The position numbers and the translations under genes were made by a program. This document shows positions 43,280-52,690 of a DNA stretch of 64,000 nucleotides, in pieces. Source of the stretch: Alentia gelatinosa (taxonomy: Eukaryota > Annelida > Polychaeta > Phyllodocida > Polynoidae); NCBI GenBank assembly GCA_950022655.1, contig OX465584.1, positions 51,504,723 through 51,568,722 on the forward strand. The letters run 5' to 3'. Position 1 is the stretch's first letter. Every line of letters starts with the position of its first letter. The notes under the pieces are model-generated. The model was not told the origin of the DNA. It did not search any database and saw nothing but the letters and a program-made list of their open reading frames with translations.

Positions 43280-43689
43280 GAACTTACGAGGGAGAAAATA
43301 AATGGTCGTTCGATTCTCCTTGGCCCACTATCGTTTAATAAGGGCTAGGAGAATTCCTGAAGGACAAACGAGGGAGAGGATCAATAGTGAGGCATGAAAT
43401 ATCGTTTAACAAATTTATCCCCCAATGGACGATTGTCCTCCACATGGTCCTACGTCGTCCAAAAACGGACAATTAAGCGACACCTACAGGGGGTGTCGTA
43501 CAGGGAGCTTGTACCTCTGTCCCTGGTAAAATATGTTTACCGGAAGAGAAACGTAAGACTTGCGGAGAGCAGCGGATATAAACGGAAAAATTACGGTAAA
43601 GGAGCGGAGGTATTTCTTGTGTTACGATTGTGTTACGGAAGCATTACGGAGAGCTTTCTCACTAGATATACAGGTAGGGATGTGCTACC
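43280..43689. other. No gene recognised
   Basis: A weak inverted/direct repeat of CGAGGGAGA occurs near 43290-43380. TTACGGAAG-type motifs at 43600-43650 reappear inverted at 44570-44690, beyond the minisatellite, extending its inverted symmetry. Confidence 0.45.
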
Positions 43690-44580
43690 TCCTCCATCCT
43701 ACATCACTACATCCTACTTCCCTACATCCTACATCACTACATCCTACATACCCACATCCTACATCCTACATCCCACATCCCACATCTCCACATCCTACAT
43801 TCCTATATCCCTACATCTTACATCCCCACATCCTACATCACTAAATCCTACATCACTACATCCTACATCACTACATCACTACATCCTACATCACTTCATC
43901 CCTATATCCTACATCACTACATCCTACATGCTACATCCTACATCCCTACATCCTACATCCAACATCCTACATCCCTACATCCTAAATCCCTACATCCTAC
44001 ATCCCTACATCCCCACATCCTACATCACTACATCACTACATCGCAACATCCTACATCCTACATCCCTACATCCCTACATCCCCACATCCTACATCACTAC
44101 ATCACTACATCACAACATCCTACATCCTACATCCCTACATCCCTACATCACCACATCACTACATCCACACATCCACACATTCCTACATCCTACATCACTA
44201 CATCCTACATCACTACATCTACATATCCACACATCCCTGCATCCTACATCCCTACATCCTACATCACTACATCCACATATCCACATATTCCCATATCCCC
44301 ACATCCTACATCACTACGTCACTACATCACTACATCCACATAGTGATGTAGGATGTAGTGATGTAGGATGTAGGGATGTAGGATGTAGTGATATAGGGAT
44401 GTAGGATGTAGTGATGTAGGATGTAGTGATGTAGGATGTTGGGATGTAGTGACGTAGGATGTTGGGATGTAGTGATGTAGGGGTGTAGGGGTGTAGGATG
44501 TAGGGATATATGGATGTAGGGATCTATGGATATGGATGTAGGGATGTAGGATGTAGGGATGTAGGATATATGCTTCCGTA
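43690..44580. repeat. Inverted minisatellite (CATCCTACATCACTA arm and its complement)
   Basis: From about 43690 to 44337 the + strand is built of CATCCTACATCMCTA-type units. At about 44338 the sequence switches to the complement (TAGTGATGTAGGATGTAGGG) and continues to about 44580. The centre CATCCACATAGTGATGTAGG leaves almost no spacer. Arms are about 650 and 240 bp. Open frames of TSYIPTSYIT type are chance products. Confidence 0.93.
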
Positions 44581-44704
44581 AAGTTTCCGCAAGCTTTCCG
44601 TTACTCTTCCGTAAATATCCGTAACTCTTCCGCAAATTTACGTTAATCTTCCGTTGGCGTCCGTAACTCTTCCGTACGACTTGCAGGTGCTTCCGAATAT
44701 ACTC

Positions 44705-44863
44705 ACATACACTTACGCGGGGTGTGCGCTTACGCGGGGTGTCCGCATACACCGGGTTAAATAAAACATCTAATAGAGGAGGAAATTTCCATTCCGAGCA
44801 AAAGTGTCCGCTGACACGGGGTGTCCGCTTACGCGGGGTGTCCGTTAGGCAGGGTTCTACAGT
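44705..44863. mobile_element. pogo-like MITE fragment, copy 3
   Basis: Contains GGGTGTCCGCTTACGCGGGG repeats, AAACATCTAATAGAGG and ends GGTTCTACAGTA (a changed terminus). Only one end of the element is present. Confidence 0.75.
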
Positions 44864-45517
44864 ATATATATATATGCTTCCGTAAAGTATATATACAGTA
44901 AAAGATTGGGACACGACGTTCGATCTGCTTGAGCGACTGTTGATATGTGGCGGCGTTCACTCGGCCGTTTCGCGGTGTTTTGAGCTAATTTATTCCGGTC
45001 ACTTTCAAAGCATGGCACACACTGGTCCTTTCCAGTCACATGGTGATCTAATTAGTACCCGATTGGTGCAGATTAAGACAAAGAGAGGCGGGAAGCATGT
45101 GAGGCCAATCATTTGTGCTGGTTCATCAGTGTTTGTTGACACTGACTGAGGGAGCTGGTTTGTTGTTGTGTGGTGGCGCCCTCTGTGGTGGACTGGGTGA
45201 AGCAAGTGTCTTGCTGGACTGAGCCATCTGATGGAGGATCAGGGAGTTAGGAGTGTGTGTACAGTGTCTGTCCAGAAGTATGGGACTGTCTGGACCATAC
45301 CAACAGTTTCAATTGCGTACAATATCGTCAGGCTATCATTGCTGATCTTTTTATATGTAACGTCCACTGGTTTGTGGATGTTTTAAGGTGAGTTTTACTT
45401 CCATGTTGGGGATGTAAAAGTGTTTCTGGCTTTTTTTGAGTGATTTAAATGGAATTTGTTTTGAAGACCGCCACATGTGGTCGCTTAGGCGTTGATGGGG
45501 GTGTGTGTGATTAAATC
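44864..45517. other. Spacer before PLE-2, no gene recognised
   Basis: No supported ORF. It may include PLE-2 downstream sequence, but no boundary is visible. Confidence 0.4.
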
Positions 45518-48093
45518 TGAGGCAAAATATTTCGCGTACGCGTTCGCAGCCCTGGTCCCGGGTGTGGGTGTGGGGCGTCTAGCGTTAACAAAAATTTTTT
45601 TGACGTGGCGTAATGGTTCCCCTATCAACCGTATCTACTGTCTATAGTGTTCAGGCCTTGTGGGGCCTGTGTTTTCATCCGGTGGATCCAATTGTATTCG
45701 ATCTTAAGCCGGATTTCTTTGGCAGATTTGCTATCGGGATGTCTGTGTATGTAGTCCAGTATGGTGAACTCCATATCAGATACCCCGTGGTGATCATTTT
45801 TGTTGAAGTGTTTGGGGACGTCACTTATCCTGCTCTTTGTTTCGACGGATCTGAAGTGCTCCCTCATTCTCTCTTTAATCTTTCTCTTGGTTTGTCCTAT
45901 GTATTGCATCTCGCATTTTTTGCAGGTGATGCAATATATCAGGTTCGAGCTGTTGCAGGTCGCTCCGGTTTTGGTGTTGTGGTTTTTGTCCGTGCTTTTG
46001 CATTTCACCTTACCATCGGTGTTGAGTGTTTCGCAGTATTTGCAGTTTTTCTTTTTACAAATGTTGCGATCAAGTTTTTTTCGGGGTTTCCCGTTTTCCG
46101 TCTTGTAGTTTGTACGTGCCCTCACCAGGTAATTCTTTAGGTTCTTGGGTCTCCGATAGCCTTTGATCAGTCTACTTTCATAGATGTTCTTTGTCGTTTT
46201 CGATTTCCCTAGAAGGTTCCAATTGGAATCCACGATCTTGGGAAGGATGTTGCCATTGGTGTGGTATGTGCAGATCAGGAATGTTTTATCCTGTCCGTCT
46301 TTTTTTGGGTCGGTTTTGGTCTTACTGAGGAGATGTTCCCTTCTCAGATTGTCCGTTTTCTCTTTGCATTCCTTTAGGATACGGTCTGGGTACCCTCTCT
46401 CTTGGAATTCTCTGAGTTTTTGTTGAGCGTGTTTTTCATAGTCCGCCTGGTCTGTACAGATGCGTCTTACCCTCAGGAGTTGTGAGTAAGGGATGCTTCG
46501 TTTCTGTGATGGCGGGTGTGCCGAGTCATACCTAAGGTATGTGTTGCGGTCAGTCGGCTTTACGTAGAGGTCGCTCTTTAGCTTCCCCTCGTTGGATTTC
46601 ACGATTTTGGTGTCGAGAAACGCCACTTCAGTGGTGAGGTTTCCATCGTGAGTTTTATAGTCTCGTGGTAGTTGTTTAACCACGTTTGCCATTTTTTCAG
46701 CTCTTCGTCTCCGTGATTCCAAATGAAGAAAATGTCATCGATGTACCTCCACCAAACCTTCGGTTTGAGTGGGTAATCGTTAAGCATTCTTTCTTCAAGA
46801 TTCTCCATAAATAGGTTGGCATACGAAGGGGCGAGTTTTGTTCCCATCGCTGTGCCCCCTATTTGGAGGTAGTTTTCCCCGTTGAATTGTATATTGTTCT
46901 TTCTGAGTACCATTTCTAGGAGTGTGACTATACTTTCCGATTTGGGTAGGTCGTTCACTTTCCTTGTTTTCTCAAGCTTACTGCATATGATAGAGATGCC
47001 TTCGTCGTTGGGTATGTTAGTGTACAGGGCACTAACGTCCATTGTGCCCAATATATCGCTTGGGTTTAATGGTCCAATTTTCTGGATCTTTGCCAGAAAG
47101 TGGTTCGTGTCCTCTATATAGGATTTGATCTTCGGGACTTCTTCCTTCAGGAAGTCGTCCACGAAGGCCGAGATTTTCTCCGTTGGGCAGCCATTGGCTG
47201 AAACCACTGGTCTGCCCGGAGGTGGTACTTTCCCTTTGTGTATTTTTGGTAGGAAATATACCTGTGGGGTTCGTGGGGTGGTTGTTTTGATCGACCTCCC
47301 CATTCTCTCGGTTATCTCTCTATTCTCCACCAATTTGTCTATATACCCATCCACCTCTTTGTTGTGTTCTAGGGTTAGGTCTCTGTTTACCCTACGGTAG
47401 GTGGTGGTATCGTTTAGCTGTCGGTGGGCTTCCGAAATGTAGTCGATGGTATTCAAAATCACCACCCCCCCTCCTTTGTCGGCTGGTTTGATGGTGATTT
47501 CTTGGTCTCGAGCTAGGTTTTTCAGGGATTTACGTTCTTCCCTGTCGAGGTTGAAAAAAGAGGGGCCTTTATTCACGTTTCTACTCGACAGGGAGACCTC
47601 GTTGACAGCGATGAATCCCTCAAGGCTGCTCGACCCTTGTGGAGCAGTCCAGTTGGATTTATCGCCCAATTTCTTAATGAGGTCCATTTTTTGAAACGGG
47701 GCCCCCGGGAAGATCCGGGGGTCCGGAGTTGTCCCTGATGGGACGCCTGACACCGTGTCGGGCTTTGGTTTCTCGAAGAATTGTTTTATTCTTAGGTTAC
47801 GGTGGAAGCTATCGAGGTCTGATTTTACGTCCCCTTCCTCTATTCGTGATTCGGTCGGGCAAAAGTTAAGACCTTTGTTCAAGAGAGATAGATCACTTTT
47901 GGATAAATTTCTACTGGACAGGTTGATTACTGTGGAAGTTTTATCCATAATGGATTCTACTTGGTTGTTCTCGGTTATATTATTTGCTGAAGGCTTGGTA
48001 CTCAATATTTCTACATTTTTTGTTAACGCTAGACGCCCCACACCCGCACCCGGGACCAGGGCTGCGAACGCGTACGCGAAATATTTTGCCTCA
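45518..48093 (-). mobile_element. Penelope-like element PLE-2 with inverted repeats (nearly intact)
   Basis: Inverted repeats of about 78-80 bp (45518-45595 and 48014-48093; TGAGGCAAAATATTTCGCGT and its inverse) enclose a single RT/GIY-YIG coding region on the - strand. The repeats differ from those of PLE-1, although the proteins are homologous. The upstream repeat is itself translated into the N terminus. One frameshift only. A pogo-like MITE starts 7 bp beyond the right end. Confidence 0.87.
45625..48093 (-). pseudogene. Penelope-type reverse transcriptase / GIY-YIG endonuclease (one frameshift)
   Basis: Reading the - strand: an N-terminal part encoded by the inverted repeat (KYFAYAFAALVPGAGVGRL), then LNKGLNFCPTESRIEEGD, SNWTAPQGSSSLEGF, PQVYFLPKIHKG, RT motif DVSALYTNI (first catalytic Asp present), GGTAMGTKLAPSYANLFM and WWRYIDDIFFIW. 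A one-base frameshift lies between about 46690 and 46620. The second half has a Cys cluster (CKKKNCKYC), YCITCKKCEMQYIGQTKR and KERMREHFR, the GIY-YIG endonuclease. Total about 830 residues, the usual length for this protein. Compared with PLE-1, every RT motif is retained. The true start codon is uncertain, because the frame continues past the repeat into the adjacent MITE. Confidence 0.92.
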
Positions 48094-48099
48094 TATATA

Positions 48100-48463
48100 C
48101 AGTAAAACCCTGCGTAAGCGGACACCCTTTGATTTTCCAATATCTTAATTGGCTCTGAAGTTAATCAACTTTGAATTTTAAATGTATTTTCTATGAATAT
48201 ACTCAGACTCACTGATAAAAAACACAGATTAATCCATTTGTGGTAGGGTGTCTGTCTGAAGTGTCCGCTTACACGGGGTTTTTAGGCATATTTGTACCGA
48301 AATAACTGTCCGCTTACGCGGGGTGTCCGCTTACGCGAGGTGACCGCTTACACGGGGTTAAATTAAACATCTAATAGAGGGGAAAATTTCCGTTCCGAGC
48401 AAAAGTGTCCGCTAACGCGGGGTGACCGCTTACGCGGGGTGTCCGTTAGGCGGGGTTCTACTG
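48100..48463. mobile_element. pogo/Tigger-like MITE, copy 2
   Basis: CAGTAAAACCCTGCG...CGGGGTTCTACTG with TA on both sides (48098-48099, 48464-48465). Internal sequence matches copy 1 in reverse orientation (for example AACATCTAATAGAGGGGAAA and TAATCCATTTGTGGTAGGGT). Confidence 0.88.
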
Positions 48464-48465
48464 TA

Positions 48466-48780
48466 TATTTATTTATTGGGTCTATCGGGAACATTTCTTG
48501 TCGGGTTCCTATCGGGGTATATCGGGGACCTTATCGTAGTAGGTGGGTGCAGCCTCTTACTATAGTGACAGTGTGTCTGACATTGAGCTCAATGACAAGA
48601 GTGAGCGATAACCGGGGAGGTGGTCGATTCAATTATGTATTTCGATTAAAACATTATATTTGAGATGTGACAACTGTTCAGGAAAGGTCTAATATATTGT
48701 ACTACCTATAAAAGATAATTCTATTATGACTGGCGACTTCGTCGAGTCCGAGTCCGAAAAATAAAATAAAAATGATATGT
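48466..48780. other. No gene recognised
   Basis: Includes a fragment (TATCGGGGACCTTATCGTAG, ~48517) of the foldback family seen at 8475-8891. Confidence 0.45.
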
Positions 48781-48853
48781 CGGACTGCCGAAAGCGGGTC
48801 TCGTACTCCCAACGTCTGCATTCCCACACGGGCGCTCTGATGACTGCGCCACA
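48781..48853 (-). other. tRNA-like sequence, probable SINE head
   Basis: On the - strand TGGCGCAGTCATCAGAGCGC (A box and D-arm-like), then GGGAGTACGAGACCC (B-box/T-arm-like), about 33 bases apart as in tRNA. Stems are imperfect, and an A-rich stretch (AAAAATAAAATAAAAATG on the + strand) lies to the left. More likely a tRNA-derived SINE or tRNA pseudogene than a working tRNA. Confidence 0.4.
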
Positions 48854-49354
48854 AATTCAGATGATTGAGAAGGTCCAAATACTTAGTCTGGTAGTGGTCA
48901 CTGGGTGGTGGTGGGTGGGGTGAGGGGAATCAGCGGAATTTTGAAAAGGGTACCAGCGAAAGTTGAGTTCTCTTTGGCTTCTCATGAGAAAAGTAGATTA
49001 GAAAACTACAATACTAAACTTTGATTTCGGCATGGCTCGAAATGAATCATAAGAGAAAAAGTTTGTCTGAGTATAGAAATACAAAAAAGAGTAGCAGGTT
49101 ACAGTTCAATACTGCACGAGAATCTCACTCTCGTGGCTCTTCAATCTCCATGCCTATGTCTGGTTCACTTTGTCTCTTTGTGCGGGACCAACTCCAGGCA
49201 GATATGTCGGAAACTCTACCGTTTTAGATATAGTAGGTAAAAATACATTATAAATACTAATAAATCTTAGCGAAAACTTGATTTTATATTATCCAATGTA
49301 TCAGAGAACTATCAACGGAAGTAGCCGAAGGACTGAATACACTGGTGCCCTGCC
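48854..49354. other. No gene recognised
   Basis: No supported coding region or repeat. Confidence 0.4.
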
Positions 49355-50098
49355 GTGTCCGACGCTGATCTCCTTCCAGAGACGATCTGGGTCAAAGTTA
49401 GGAGAATTTACACCAAGGAAAGGAGAGTCCACGCAGGACCTCCCTTATTAAACGATATTCACACCGGATCCTCCCCAGTGTCCTCCCTCGCGGCTGGTCT
49501 CCTATCGTCCAGACGAATTCTCCCTCGTAACTTCTTAAACAGCACCCTGGCAAACAAAGTATTCGGCGACACAATCCCACTCTCCCAGACTGAAGTTCAT
49601 TCAGCAACATCAAATACATCACATGTAACTGAAACAACAATTCCCGAAACACAGTCATACATACAAAAACTATTAGCAATCACTCAACACCTTCAAGACA
49701 GTCCAACCATGCCAAGCAAAGCTGTTTGCTCACAAATTGACAAACTACATGATAACCTTTTTCACATATCACAAAGTAACACTCCACATAAAATAAAACT
49801 ACTCCATCCATACCATAAGCTCATGCGGACAAATAAACAAAATGTGAAGAGTGCATATGAATCACCCACAAAAATAAGAAAAAAAACTTTCACAACACCA
49901 ACTACAACTCAGGCACCAGTACTACTTGATCAAAACCTTGCAAAATCACAGCCAACTTTAGCATCAACATCCACACCTACATTTGTTAGCACAAATATCA
50001 AAACTGCTGTACAACGTTCCACAACACCTGGACACAGAGGCAGTTTCTTTTTGTGGCTTAACCATCACAGAGTCGGCCATGAATTATATAAACACTAA
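49355..50098 (+). CDS. Hypothetical ORF, Thr/Ser/Pro-rich, unknown
   Basis: 247 codons (the first listed codon is not necessarily the start). Low-complexity, Ser/Thr/His/Lys-rich, with no transmembrane segment or known motif visible. It lies downstream of the MULE relic and in the same orientation, so it might be a C-terminal exon of that transposon, separated by PLE-2 and repeats. A second frame (49983-50258, SAMNYINTKFLEKPSDSLLL) overlaps its end. Low confidence that it is coding. Confidence 0.3.
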   Translation: MSDADLLPETIWVKVRRIYTKERRVHAGPPLLNDIHTGSSPVSSLAAGLLSSRRILPRNFLNSTLANKVFGDTIPLSQTEVHSATSNTSHVTETTIPETQSYIQKLLAITQHLQDSPTMPSKAVCSQIDKLHDNLFHISQSNTPHKIKLLHPYHKLMRTNKQNVKSAYESPTKIRKKTFTTPTTTQAPVLLDQNLAKSQPTLASTSTPTFVSTNIKTAVQRSTTPGHRGSFFLWLNHHRVGHELYKH

Positions 50099-50599
50099 AT
50101 TCTTAGAGAAACCTTCAGACTCTCTTCTTCTGCACAGCTTCATTCAAGACCTGGCTTTACATGTACTACTCATTTCACAACATACTCTTTTGGGGGTTAC
50201 AGATGATAATCTTTTTAGTATTTTGAATACCTACTCACTAACCAATGAGACACACTAATTATGCATCTCACTACACCAGCCATTTCATGTGCCTTTTTCA
50301 CTTGTACACAAGAGTGTATCATTTAATTCCAGTCATTCCAGAAGTGGTAGTGAGTCATTCATGTGCCATTTATATTGTTAGGGGAAAACAAAAATAAGTA
50401 TTCACTTCAAAAGACTTGCTTAGGAGAAGAATGGTTAAAGATAATAAACCTTTGTAGATAAAACAAGTATTGTGTTGTTCATACATAACTCAAAATTGCT
50501 TAGGTAAGTTGAGTTGGGAGGGGGGCTGTAGGAAAGAGAAAAGGAAATGCTATAGAAGCCAAATATGTTGAGAAATGAGGTATATATATGTGGTTAAAT

Positions 50600-51148
50600 G
50601 GGAGTGAGGTTATTCCTAAGGAGCTACATGGGATTGAATGTATCTCTCCGGGCTAGATGGAGCTGCTTGTATCCCCCAGGGCTACATGGTAGTTAGGTGC
50701 ATACCTCAGGGCTAAATGTGAGTTAAGTGTATCCCTCAGGGCTAAATGGGAGTGTTTCCCTCTGGGCTCCATGCAGCTGTATCCCTCAGGGCTACATTGG
50801 AGTTGGGTGTATCCCTGAGGGATACATGTGGTTAAATGTATCCCTCAGGGCTACAAGTGGTTAGGTGTATCCCTCAGGGCTACATGTGCTTAGATGTATG
50901 GGTGAGGGCTACATGTGGTTAGGTCCATCCCTCAGGGCTACGTGTGGTTAGATGTATACCCTCAGGGCTACATGTGGTTAGATGTATGGGTGAGGGCTAC
51001 ATGTGGTTAGGTGCATCCCTCAGGGCTACATGTGGTTAGATGTAAGCCTCAGGCCTACATGTGGTTACTGTATCCCTCAGGGCTAGATGGGAGTTAGGTT
51101 TATCCCTCAGGGCTACATGTGGTTAGATGTATACCTCAGGGCTACATC
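50600..51148 (+). repeat. 29-30-bp minisatellite, array 3 (opposite strand to array 2)
   Basis: About 17 units of GTTAGATGTATCCCTCAGGG followed by CTACATGTG. Reverse complement of the array 2 unit and the same sense as array 1. Confidence 0.92.
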
Positions 51149-51150
51149 TA

Positions 51151-51372
51151 AAAGATACAGTGTCCATGTAAAACTAAAAATTCTAAGGGCTCTGGTAGTT
51201 GGCCATGGGAGCTTGACATAAGAGAAAATAGGCGTATTTGGCACTTCACATGCGATAACAACCTTAATTAAATGGACATGGAATACAGTTGGCTTTGATA
51301 ATATGTGTATATATAGCAGCAATACGATTCCCCAGCAGAATCTTTAGTTTTACATGGACACTCTGTATCTTT
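51151..51372. mobile_element. TA-flanked MITE in minisatellite array 3
   Basis: Inverted ends AAAGATACAGTGTCCATGTA / TACATGGACACTCTGTATCTTT (about 29 bp), with TA on both sides (51149-51150, 51373-51374). 222 bp, no ORF. Tc1/mariner-type by target duplication (inference). Confidence 0.8.
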
Positions 51373-51540
51373 TAGGTACCGGTACAGACATGCACTCCAA
51401 GGGGGAATGGGGCAGCAATATGTGTTAACATATGATAATATGTGTATATGTGTTAGGTGATTTAAACCTTGCTTTATGATACAGACCTTCTGTGTGCTTC
51501 GCTGTGATTGTGAAGCGAGTGTCGGTGCTGCATGCTTTGA

Positions 51541-52181
51541 TGTGATGTATGTATTAAGAATATCACAGGGTGCTTCCTAACAGGTCCTCGCTGTAGATAG
51601 TGGTCAAGGCCTAACCGTTTGAACTGCCACCCCCAGCGTTTGAACCGTCCCCTGTCTTCGTTTGGACTGACCCCCTGATAGGGTATATAAGGAAGCAGAT
51701 TCACTTGGAACCCAAACACCGGGGCGTCAACATCTCCATGCTGCTCAGCATAACAACCACTGCAGTGTCAGGCTTGAGACACCATAGGACTATGCTATAG
51801 AGGCCTTTACTGAGGATTGGGCTTTTCTCCATGATCTTCTACCACCCCAGCACTGGAGGAAAAGACATTGATGACTGCTACCACTACTTGGATCATCTAT
51901 ATCCACAAGTCAAGGAGACATTGAACAATAGCTGAGAGTGATGAGTACTGCTTTGAACAAGAGGACTTATATTATATGAACACTACAGAAGTGTATATGA
52001 TTTAGTATGTTGATAAGAATTGTTATGTAACTGTACACTTTGTTATAATATATGTTATTAATACATATCTGTGTATGGTTATTTGTCTTCTTCATTTAGT
52101 ATAGAAGATATTCTGAATTGTCTTTTCTTGTCATTGGGTTAGCTAGTCTATAGGATTAGGCCTTAGCTACTGTACGTGACA
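51541..52181 (+). repeat. 5' LTR of the Gmr1-like element
   Basis: 641 bp, starting TGTGATGTAT and ending TACGTGACA; the ends are partly inverted copies. A TATA box (TATATAA, 51684-51690) marks U3, so R should begin near 51715. The left boundary is set by the TTGA duplication and the TG, since the 3' LTR lacks this part. Confidence 0.75.
51684..51690 (+). promoter_or_regulatory. LTR TATA box
   Basis: GGGTATATAAGG in the U3 portion of the 5' LTR. The expected promoter for the element. Confidence 0.6.
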
Positions 52182-52186
52182 GAAAT

Positions 52187-52203
52187 TGGGGGCTTGTCCG
52201 GGA
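52187..52203 (+). promoter_or_regulatory. tRNA-Pro-type primer-binding site
   Basis: TGGGGGCTTGTCCGGGA lies 5 bp after the 5' LTR. It differs by one base (T for C) from the tRNA-Pro primer site known from many retroelements (TGGGGGCTCGTCCGGGA). Confidence 0.8.
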
Positions 52204-52248
52204 ACTGAAAAAAAAAAGTTCTCTTGATGATAAGTACAACAAGTCAGA

Positions 52249-52542
52249 ATGTCTAAGTACCAAGCTTTTCTACAGTCACCCTCTGTGGAGGAACTAGAAC
52301 AGTTCAGAAGGGATGAATTGTTAGCAATTGCTAGAGAGTTAGAACTTGATGTGAAAAGGTCTAGCCGAAAAGCTGAACTGCAAAGAGCTATTGTTGAAAT
52401 ATTGGTTGATGATGAGTTATTGCCGGAAGATGTGTTACATGAATTGGATTTTAGTGGTCCCTCAGAAGTAGGTCGTAAAGAAGTTTTAGAGAGAGATAAA
52501 ACTCAAACAACTAGAAGTAGAACATGCTCAACTTCAGGCTGA
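52249..52542 (+). pseudogene. N-terminal gag segment of the Gmr1-like element
   Basis: ATG in a plausible context starts MSKYQAFLQSPSVEELEQFR, with a charged helical region (AELQRAIVEI) reminiscent of SAP-like motifs. A one-base slip near 52495 puts it out of frame with the rest. The next frame holds a coiled-coil stretch with a 27-bp repeat (AQIQAEKEL, three times, 52557-52640) that leads into the main ORF. Confidence 0.7.
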
Positions 52543-52690
52543 AAGGGAAAGGGAAAAAGAGCTTGCTCAGATTCAGGCTGAAAAAGAGCTTGCTCAGATT
52601 CAGGCTGAAAAAGAGCTTGCTCAGATTCAGGCTGAAAAAGAAAGAGAGCATGATCGGATTCAGGCTGACAAAGATCTTAGGCTTAAAGAA

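Noticed and set aside
43394..44914. Open frames rich in TSYIPTSYITTS
   Set aside because: Translation of the CATCCTACATCACTA minisatellite, open on both arms and strands; not a protein gene.
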